From: Morinoia aosen
Taxonomy: Eukaryota > Arthropoda > Malacostraca > Amphipoda > Talitridae
Assembly (NCBI GenBank): GCA_030386875.1
Contig: CM059564.1
Location: 49,248,075-49,312,074 of the forward strand
Direction: 5' to 3'
Length of the DNA stretch: 64,000 bases
Position 1 is the stretch's first letter. The number at the start of each line of letters is the position of its first letter. This document shows positions 23,401-34,800 of the stretch, one piece after another. Below the pieces are notes generated by a model. That model was not told the DNA's origin. It did not search any database and saw nothing but the letters and a program-made list of their open reading frames with translations. The position numbers were made by a program, and so were the translations under genes.

Positions 23401-26400
23401 TTGAAACATTTAGCTAGTGACAGCACTAAAGATACTTCTACTGCTACGAGTTCTTCAGTAGCTCAAGCTGATGAGCACAAAAATACATCGGCTGGACAGC
23501 TTGAGCATTCGAAAGGAGTTGTGCAAACAAACAGTTCAACCAAATCGGTTGAGCTCGAATCTGGCACTGACCAGCTTACTGGAGACTCCAGCTGCGCTAG
23601 TGAGGTGTTCCACACACCTTCCTTGCCTGGTAGGGTGAAGCACGTGAAGAAACTCGCGAAGGGCGTGTCTGGGGAGTGTTCCCCCTTCATGAGCAGCCTC
23701 AATGTCGCCACAGCCATCTCTAATTCTCCTGTCGTCCTCACCAATTTTACCAATGCTGCAAGCACTGAAGAGTTTACTTCTACCAGAGAAGATTTTGGCT
23801 CAGAGCTGGCTCAGGTTGGTTGAATCAAATTGTTGTAAGTTATTTTGGAACCTATAGTTTTATTACTCTTTTTTTTTGTGTATTTGGAATTGAGATGTGT
23901 TATATGGGTATTTGCTGTGCTGCATTTCTGTGTAGTAGGGGAAATTTAGTGCATAGTACTTACCACTGTGCTTGTGTTTGAGGAAACTCTGATGTAAATT
24001 TCTTTGGCAACTTTATTAATACATTTTTATTGTAAATGCATGACTACGTTAGAAAAGGAGAAGTGCAATTCAGTTGTTAAATGGGATGCTTGCCTCATAG
24101 GTTATTTATTAATACGTTTTCATAATATAATGTTGGCCGCTGCATTTGTAAGATGTTTCGAGATGCCACTTAAGAGTTGAGGATTCTGACAATTTGTGCT
24201 GGGAATTTTTTGAGAATGATTTGGGAATTTTTGCTCTGAACAACTAACTCCAAACATCGCATGCTCCAGGTTCTGCCAGACAATGCTACTGGCGCTTTTA
24301 AGGGCAAACCCGGCAGGATGAGGCAGTCCATGACCAGCCTCGACTTCGACGAGATCACCAACAGTGCCCTGACCCTCGTCAAGAAAGTCACTCCAGACCG
24401 GGTGGGGGGGTCGCGCCGGTTTACCCCTGCAGCTAGAACCCCGACGTCTACCAGCAGCTCCTCCCCCGGCACTCCTCTCATCTTCACTGATGCTGCTAAC
24501 TGTGAGGCCTCAACTGTGCTAATCTTTTGAGTGTAAGGTGCATGATGTGCCTTTGGATGTGGGGTTACTCTCCACTTGTGTTGTTCATTTGGATGAAAAA
24601 CGGAAAAATCGAAGCTTGTGGTTATGTTGCTAGTAGAGTGACCTAGGATACTGGACAAGAGTGGAACTTTCATTTTAATTTTTATTGAACAAATTATGAA
24701 ATTTTACTGTAGTGTAAACCATTTTTTAATTTTACTGTAGCATGTAGTATAATCTATCTCATAAAGGGAGGAAATTAGTGCGCTAGTAAATTTGGGATTG
24801 CTGTAGAAGAGCGCTCTGTAAGTTGTGCGTGGGCTGTGTTACTCAAAGTAAATGGAACAGTTTTGGTGAAACTTCTTTTCCAACAAAATAATGACACAGA
24901 TACTAACATCAGGGTCTTTAGTTGTGGTGTTCTTTCTTTAGACGTTAAAATTGAGTCCCCTGAGGCGAACTTAAATTTTAGAATAGTCACATTTTCGTAG
25001 TTTGTTTCTATTAGTATTACCAATGTTTACTCGAGTAAATTAAAAGGTCAGCTTAGAAAATTTACCTTTTTGGTGCAATGGCAAGCAGATGTTTGAGATC
25101 TCAATGTAAACACGGTGTGCAGTTTTCAACAACCCCCAAGAGCTGGACGAGCTGGAAGGTCACGGTGGCCAGGGCTCATCCAAGCTTAACTTGATCCGCA
25201 ACTCTCTCTACGTGAAGTTCGACCCGCTGGTGGCAGGCCGGCCCTCTCTCGCGCCTCTGCTCCACCAGAACAGGTTCTTTGTTGGCACATGTTGCTGATT
25301 GGCTTTAGGCTTTCCTTTTATTGAAGAAAGATGTTTCTGTTTTGTAAGACATCATCAATTTCATAGTGTTAGGGGAACTGAACAGTTTTTTGAAGTGAAA
25401 TAATAAAAAAAATGAAATATACTTCCGGAGTGAAATAAGCACTGAGGTACTCCCAGTATGTTTATAACATTCGAACAGACATTTCTAGCCCATAAAGTTT
25501 TTGAAATTTACCCGTTTAAAATCTGGCGGACAATCTTGTAGATATGTTCATCGTGAATCGAGTTAAAAAATTGTCTATGTACAATATTTGCTGAGTTATT
25601 CCAATGTAAATAATTCATTGGATGGGGGGGGGGGGGGGGTATGTTTAAATTCCGAGAACATTATGGGCTAGAATTGTCTATTCAAATGCTATAAACATGC
25701 TGGGAATACCTCAGAGCTCATTTCACTCCTGTAGCATTTTAAATATATTTAAATTTTTTATTTAAAAAAACAGTTTGCTCTCCGTAATACATTGACTGCG
25801 ATGGGTTAAACTGAAGTCAAACTCAAATTTAAAGTTGAACATTGTTAAAAAATTTATAAATACCTAACATTACCTGGGGGGGGTATGTTGAATGCTATTA
25901 ATTTTTAGAAGATTGTGACAAACTTTCAGCCGTCCCACCGATAGGTCGTATTGCAAGCAACTTGTTAAACGGTTGGGCGGTGGCTCTTTTTTTTGTGTGT
26001 TTGTTGAACTGTTGGATGGGGGCTGTTGTATCCCTGATGAAACATAAAAGCTGATGAGGAGGTGTATTGTTTCTCTGTGCAGCAAATTGTTAACTGTAAC
26101 TAATGTGTAATGTGGGTGGTTGCTTCGTGACGTTATAAACTTAATGTTAGTTATTGATTCATTATTATTTTAATTCTCGTGTGTTGTGTACATTAGTTGA
26201 ACTGAAACAGTGTATTCGCTGGTATGCTATTCGAGCTTATGCATTAATTATTTAGAAATAACAATGGTCTTGTTTTTTTCATTACATAGGCATTTCATTC
26301 ATTACATTTAATTGTTTTGATGTTCCCATGTTTAATGTCAATCGTGTCTTTGAATTTTGCGTTCGTATCTCTAATGTTATTTATTTATGTTTTTTTCAAT

Positions 26401-28835
26401 GAAATTTTATTTACACACCATTATATATTTTACTGTTCAAATCCTTATTTTTCAAGCAACTTTCACTGTACAATCTTAGGTCAAGTTTTATGAAATATCT
26501 TTTACACGTATGTACGATGGATTGAAATTTGTCATTTTTAGCACACCATATCTTTCATATTGTGAGCTGCAATTTCAAATGCCTTGTTCAAATTTGATGC
26601 TGTGCTCATCATTGATGTTGATTTTTCATTTCAACACCCGTCTGCAGGTTGATGGAAGAGCAGGCAGCTGCTGAAGAGGAGGAAAATCGACGCACGAGTG
26701 GCCTTATTTCATTCAGCCCATCCCCTCAAAAGGTATATAGCATTCTTCATAGTTTACTGTGCAGGGTAATATTCCTCAGTGGAGCTACTCTAAAATTTCA
26801 CGTGACTAATAAAATCTTAATTTTCATTGTGAGCTTAGTTTCACTGTACTGTACTTAGTTTTCATTACATCTCAACATTTTATACAAATATCAACCTTAG
26901 GGACTTTCAGCCTGATATGAACATAGTCTGCAAAGTGCGACTTAACTCGCTCAGTTTTCATTGCATTGCATTCATTTTACATTGGACCTGTCATAAGTAC
27001 TTGCGCAAAGTTGCATCAATTTGCCTTACTTTCCTTGCATTGAATTTACTTACTGTTATAAATCCTTGTGCTGGAGCAGCCAGGCGACACGACGCACAGC
27101 CTGCTGGACGTATCGGTGCTGGAGAACACGGTGGTGAGCAACCCGAGCTCTGGCGTCACTCAGCAGCAGCTCGTGCAGGCTGACCAGACCGTCACCTGCT
27201 GCCGCTGCAGTGGAGACGAGACTTACGTGCCTGAGGCCGAGCTCAGGAATCTCGAGCTGGCCATGCAGGTCGGTGACGGCCCGAGCTCAGAGTTAGATAG
27301 GCCTAGTTTATGTTTAAATAAAATGTTTTTTGTTTTGTCAGAAACAGACAACCTTTTTTGGTTCATTACTGTCTTGTCTTCCAGCACCTACTACTCTTTT
27401 CTTCAACTTTTATCATGTTTCACAAACTTCTTTTTCAATTGACTGTTTCTATGCCCTTTCTGCATAGATTCTGCGTTCCCTTTTCTCTATACTAAATGGT
27501 GGATTCCTCCTTCCTCTCTTTGAAACGTTTTTCCCCGTTTAGGGAGGCTTAGACTAACTTCTAATCTAATCTGCCATACAGGTCGCCATCCTTTGCTATT
27601 CATGTTCAATCCGTGATGTGAGCGGTGCCACGTTCCTCTGACTGTCAAACACTTTCTTGTTGAGTGCCCCCGGTATGCTGCTGCCAGGAATGTGTGCTTC
27701 CCGAGACTGCGAGGTCCTGATGAGGATGTAATGACCGGAATGCTCAAGGAAATCGAGCGTTCAGCTTTCAGTGTGACGGCGCTTAAAATGTTTCTAGAGA
27801 GGTGCAACTTGATGTCTCAAATTTAGCCAGGAAAGGGACAGCGTAATCAAGGAACTTTTCACGTCTGAGATGTGGATGACTAAACTACAATATGGCCGGG
27901 TGCGCTGCGTAGATGCCTCTGGGGATTTCAGCGTGGGTAAGGCGCCCGGTCATAAATGGGTGGGCAGCTGAAATCCCCTACGGGGTTTTTGGCTGTCCTG
28001 TGTTTCGCGGATTGTGCGTCGCTCTGTAGATGATCTCCTCAAAGATCAACTAGGACTCTTATAAAATGACAATGATGTGGGTGGCAATTGAAGCGGACTT
28101 TATGATGGCTGCTGTTGTGTTTCCATGATGGTTATTGTGACAAACTTTGAACAACATTTATATGGTGTGCTTTTGTGTAACGATGTGAATCCTGTATTTT
28201 AAACTGTGAGATCTACGGTGCGATATAGTACGAATTACTGAAGCGCTAGCAAATCAATGCTAATACTACTACTACTACTCAATCCGTGATGTGCAGTATT
28301 GACTACTTTATTTTTGCTTCCCTTTTTATGTACACGTCTGCACTATTTTAGCAAGGCTTCACTATGTGTTACAAGGATTGGTCATAGTAGGGATAATCGA
28401 CTTTTTTGTGTTTGACTGCTTCTATGTGTGTTTGACCATTTTATTCTACGTGCGCGTAGGACCTCGTATGTGGGGCCATTTTTTTGTTTATTTTCTGTTC
28501 ATTGTTTTCTGTGATATTTGTTTTAAGGCACTGTGTAGCATATAGGATGCGTGACTTATCAATTGTTTTATCTTTTAATGTTCTGAAGTGCCTAATAATA
28601 AAAAATTTTAATATTTTAATGAAAAACAATAGATATTCAAGGATAAATGTTTGAAAGAGGTTTCTTATTCTAATTAATTATATTTTAAAACAGTAGTTTC
28701 AAATTTGGCTTTTTGACAAAGTCATCATTGAAAAGACCTTTCATTCAGCACAAATATATAATATATATAGATATAGATATAGATATACTATAGATAGATA
28801 TATAGATATAGATATATAGATAGATATATAGATAT

Positions 28836-28896
<61 letters not shown>

Positions 28897-31800
28897 TTCA
28901 CCCCCCTTTATTTGAAATAAAAAAGAGGACGAAATGAGAGAAAGGCCGTAAGAAATTAAAAAATACAATCTCTCGAGAGTTGATGAGGCCGCGTGAACAC
29001 GGCCCGTCTAAATATATAGGGCTGGAGCTTGTATCACAGATACGCTCACCACACACTGCAGGCTGGCTTCGGACAGACAGAGAGACGGACGGATGCGGCC
29101 CTTATTATAGTATAGATTGTATTTTACAAATTCATTAGTACTTTGTCTTCAACGCATCACTTCTAGCATTTTTCAGCAAACAATTGCTGCGAAATCTCAG
29201 CCAAGCAGCTAAATGTTTGCCAACTCGCAATGATTTCTTGTAATTTATGTAGCAAATTCTGTAATTGAGCATTGATCACATGTTAAATATGAGAGCATTG
29301 CTGCATGGAAAGTTGAACTAGAAATTATGCTATATTACGAGTATTCTGGTGCTCACAATAATAAAAGCTGGTGTGCGCAGGCGAATCACCTGCGGAGTGT
29401 GAAGGAATACGAGAGGCAGGCGGCAACGAATAAGAAGCAGCTCGAGGAGCACGCCATCGTCATTCAAGATCTGCAGGAGCAGAACTCAGAGCTTGTGTAA
29501 GTTGGAGCTGAGACTGCATGGTCGAATTTGTGGTATGTCTGTGAACATGGTTTTCTTATTGTTATGGAGGATTTACTCAATTTTTTTTTTAAATCTGAGG
29601 ACGACAGCTTTTGAGAAATATCATGACTCTAGTCGAAAATTTAACTGCACAAATTCTCTTGATACAAGTAATATTGTAGAAAATGGCACGAAAGTGGAGT
29701 ATAGCTTGAGCATAAAGAAATTTTCATAACATTTCTTGTTGATAAAAATTATACGTTGATGAAATGTACAAATCTTTAAATCAACGACGTGAGCAATGGT
29801 GGAACTATTCATTTGATTTCCCCCCTTCAGGGAGATACAACTATTGTAACTATTTGAATTAACCCTCTCCCCGGCAGAAATGGGTATACACGTTTTCACG
29901 AAATGTTCTTTTTTTGGTCGTCGCCGAGTATACTCGTCTAAAACTTTACCTTCAAAAACCAGCTACATACGTATATACTCGATTTCAAGCCTTTGTAAGC
30001 CATTCTACGTGTGAAACGAGTATTCTCGTCGAATCATATGCCTGGCAGAGGCGATAGGGTAGAGCTGTGGGATTTCAAGGACATTGTTACTAGACTTGCT
30101 TCGACAGACATTGTCACTAGACTTGCTTCGACAGACCTTGTCGTCGGATGGGTGTTGTTTGCCTCCACATTTGCATTCATTTTTGTAGCATTTTCAAGTG
30201 TTACATCCCAAATGTCTAGTTCAACGGAAGATTGTGAATATAAACCTTCCCTCTGAAGCTTGAATTCTTCTGATAACTCTGCCAGTTCATCAGACAATGA
30301 CTATTTCTCAACAATGACTATTTCTTGACATCATCAGGCAATGACTATTTGACTCTGTTTTGCTGACAAAGATATTTTCAAAATAAAAAGTTAGCCACAA
30401 AAATAGGAAGAAAAAATAATTATAGTTTTCATAACCAGCATCAAAAATACTATATAGAACAAAAATAAAAAATTAGTCTGAAAAAGAAACGTTTTTAACA
30501 AAAAATTTTGGGGCAAGGGGTTAACACTCCCAGGGGAAAATGTGTGGTGGCCCGAGCTGAAAGTTAGATAGGCCTTCTTTTTGTTGAAATAATATTTTTT
30601 TGTAATGTTAAGGATCATCTTTTTTCTCAGTTCACTGCTGTCCTGTTTTTCAGCATTTATTACTTTCTTCTTCAAATTTGATCTTGTTTCGTAAACTTCT
30701 TTCTCAACTTACTGTTTCTATGTCCCTTTAGCATAGATTCTGTATTCCCTTATCTCCATAATGAAGGGTCCCTTCCTCCTTCCTTTCTTTGGAACACATT
30801 TTTTTACAGTTAGGGAAGCTTAAACTAACATAATCTAATATACTATTATTTTATTATATGATACGCCAGAATGAGAAAGTTTCATTCGATATTCGCTATA
30901 ACCATGTTTAGCAACATTAAACCTAAAATGCCATGTGGGTTGTTCCCACCCCGTACTTTAGATTCTAGTTGGTGTTCAATTACTGATGTACCACTGCGAA
31001 TATAAAGAAAATTAGGCTAAGTATTAATGCACAGAAGTTTTGCTGAACTAATTGAGCTCTTGTGTTCCAGGGCGACACTCAAGCAAGTTCAAATGATGAT
31101 ACTGCAGATAGCTCAACAGAAGGCCTTGCTCGAGAAAGAGCACGAGGAGCAGATGCTTCAACAGCAGCAGGTAAGTTTTTTTATCTTCGAGTTCAATCCG
31201 AGTGTGTGTAACTGGTATGAATTCTCTCTATTGAGGTGCACTGGATAAGCACAATTTAGCCGTGCTCAATTGCTATAAATGAATATTGATGATGAAATGC
31301 TATCCTCTCTCTCCTTCTCTCCCGCAATTGAGATTCAAAAACTAGTACCATTCTTAACCCAAACGACCTAATGATGCATACAAAGAATTTAAAGTTGTGT
31401 GGATCACTGCTGAAATTACCTAAGATTATTGAGGCTCTAACGTAACAATAGTTAAACAATCCTTTATCATGTTAGGCATTTTTCCTGTGTGAATTTATTT
31501 CCTATTAAACAAGTACTAATTATCCATAGATGATGCCTTTACGCATTCTTTGTTTTAGCATGAAGTCATTAACTGATATTTATTAGTTGGGATTGTTGAA
31601 TTAACTTTTTTTGTGAGAGTTCGGCCTACCTGAGTACATAATACCCCAAATTATGTATGTAGGCGTTTTTCATTCTCCCCAAGTTCTATGGATTTGATTG
31701 GTTAAGTTTTACACCTAAATGTTGATGCACTCTTTCAATGAAACATTTTGCAATTTGACTAACATTTGTTATGTTGTGCAGAAACTGTGTGCCAAGGTCG

Positions 31801-34800
31801 ATGAAGCCAAGTCAGAAACAGAGCGCATGCAGCAGGAGTACCAGAAGATTGAGGCCACTTATTTCGATCACATTCAGTACGTGATGCAAGAAATGTCGGG
31901 CTTGTTCATTTGCTTCTTCACAAATGGAATGTGGTGACTGAAAAATTTTTCATTTAGCTGCATCAATTTTTTCATTGTCTTTGCAATGCTCTGAAGGTAT
32001 CTAAAGCTGGTCTAACCTGAGTTATGGATGTGACGAGTAAATTAAACCAGGCATTCTATTGTAAATGGAATATTGTTCATAGGAACAATTATTCTATATG
32101 AAGGCGAAGTGCAATATAGGTGTGAGAATGTGGCGCCTGTTGTGAACAACAACAGTGTACATCATTTTGGACTTCACAGTAACAGGTGTCTCAATCATTC
32201 GTAAATTGTCCACAGTCTGCACCAAGTTAGTGTGCGGTTGAAAGTTCTTAATGATTATCTAGGTAATGTGGATATCTGTCGTCTTGTTGTGGATTTGCTC
32301 ATCGTGATACGCTTTCAAGACTCTGTTGCTCTTACCGGGTAGTGTCTTCTTGCCATTTTTATGGAGATTAAACGTTGTGCAAATGATTACCAACTATTCG
32401 TGGCCGTTGTGGCAATACTTTCACGAGTCCCTTTTTAGTGTACGTATTAGAGTTTACCCTCTTATTTTTATTTGCTTGGACTCCCGTGGATAACCCAGCA
32501 CACTGTGCACGCATTAAGCATCTTCTGGGGGATGCTGTTTGTCTTCTTGGCGGGTGGAAGATTCACGTCTCATCAAAAACTTTTGTAAATATTTTAGTTT
32601 CTCTAGATCATGGCATGCTAAGCTACAATAAGCTTAGGATGCCTGGTTATAGTCAACTATGGTCTCATTTAATATTTTGAGCTACATTACCTATTTTTAA
32701 CATAAATCTGTCGTAATCTTGCAGAACTCTTGCTCAAGCACTTATATATGTTCTTGCTTTTTTCTTTATTTCCAATACGAGTTATGGTTGAGCAGCTTAT
32801 TCGGTAATGATAGCTGTTACTAACTTTTATTTACTGAAAGAGTTGAAGTTGTACCTCCGAGTGTTTTATTTATTTCAAGATTGAACCGAGGGCTCTGAGG
32901 GCAATAATATATCAAGTTTTTATTCATTGTGTACGAATTTGTAGCGTGATATTTAGAAAATGCATTGAATTACCCTTTTTTGCTGAGAGCTGCAAGCCTA
33001 ACATTGAATAAGAGTACGAAAATAGAACAACTTGGAACTAAGAGCTATTTGATTGAGCAGAAAGTACCAGAGGCTGCGCGACATCACCACCACCCTGCGC
33101 GAGAACGAGACCAAACTTAAGCTCCAGGTCTCCGAGCTCCAGACCAAGCTCAAAAACAAGGGCGACCAGGTCAAAGAACTGCTCCAGGCCATCGAAGAGA
33201 AGTTTAAGAAGTAAGTCAGCTTAAAGAATAATTGTTTCTGAATAATGGGGATTTTTTTTGAAATCGTTTCAGCTCCAGGAATTTTGTATATCAACTGTCA
33301 TCCAATGATTTAAAAACCGAAGCAAGAATATGATTCTTTTCTTTGGAAAAGCATAGTAGTGGATCTTTCATCAGTTTTGATAGCTCTCACGTAGGGTACT
33401 ATCTTTTGTGAAATTTTTCAAAAAATTTTTGAAGAAAGCAAATACTTGAGATCAATTTTTTATGAATGACAAATGAGGCTTAAGTAATATTTCTGAACGG
33501 GTGTCAATTCGCAAGCTAATTCATAATAGGAAGCTAAACAATCGGTCAAATGAGGAACTTCTCACTTGTCAGAGTGGGATATTTGACAAACAGACAATGT
33601 TTGAGCCTAAATGTTACCAAAAAAACAACTTTTTATGGAATAGCATAATTTGGTAACGTCCGATAACCACTGGCATCCTACACTCTACCAAATGATGAGG
33701 AATTAGACGAAATGAACATAGATCATAATGGTAATCGCTTTAGATTTTGAAAATTTCAAAGTAAGGAGAATTTAAGAAAATGAGCAGGAATAAGTTCCTT
33801 TGGTAATTGCTGATTAGTTGAGAATAGCCTCTACACAACCACAGAGTAAAGAGTTGGTATTTGAAAATAAAATTTTTAGCTGCTAGTTTACTATGTGGGC
33901 AAAAATCATAGAAGTTGAAAACGTGTACCAGCATTTTTTAAATTATTCTCTCCTCTGTCAATGACATCCTCAATACGTACTTTTGAAAGTTTGGCTGGAA
34001 GTTTAGGAAAAACATGCGCATCATGAATTGAACAAAAATCTTAATTCTGCCTAGTCTAGTTTAATTTGAAACTTTTGTAACTTATGGGTCTATTATTATA
34101 AAACTGGATACAAAAGCAAAAACAGTCCTAACTAGTATTGTCACATCTGGGCGTGTGTTGCATACCACAGTCGGGCTGAACCTTCAAATTTTATGGAGCT
34201 CAACATTGTATGGATATGACGGGTTTACAAATTTTAAATCATTTACGTTTCAGTTATGATTCTTACAGAAACACCAGAAATTTTGATTTACATTGACAGA
34301 CCATAGGCCTAGGAGTTCTTTTTTCAGAAACCTTGGTGGTCAATGCATAACCAACGTTTTTCCAATTTAATCTTGAAGCCCTAGCAAGGTTTCACTAAAT
34401 TTCTTCCTAAAAATGTTAGAAATCCGATCATTTCTTACTAGAAATGACTTGTGAATGAAAAAATAAGGTTGTATAGTCGATTTGCCAGGGAAAAACCTGA
34501 AATTCAACTTGCAGATTTTGACCAAATATCAGAATTTTTGGTTAGATTTTCTGGTCAAATAAGGTTATAAAACGAGGTTATAAAGTCATTATCAGCGCAA
34601 TTCGCACAAGGAAGGACCCGAGATTCAACTTGCAAGTTTGGACGGAGTTTTCATACGGGTTTCATGAGATGTTTATGAGAATTTCTTGTCAAATAAGTAG
34701 TTTTTCCTGATGTACAACCGAATATTGAAGTTGGCGAAGAGTTTCATTGATTTTGGAAACATTGACTGAAAAATTCATGAAATATAGCGAGTGGATAGGG

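Noticed and set aside
28741-28968. Membrane peptide of alternating Ile/Tyr
   Set aside because: It is a translation of a (TA)n microsatellite.
28945-29000. Hammerhead-like ribozyme (TGATGAG, stem GGCCG/CGGCC)
   Set aside because: The conserved GAAA after stem II is missing, so the core does not form.
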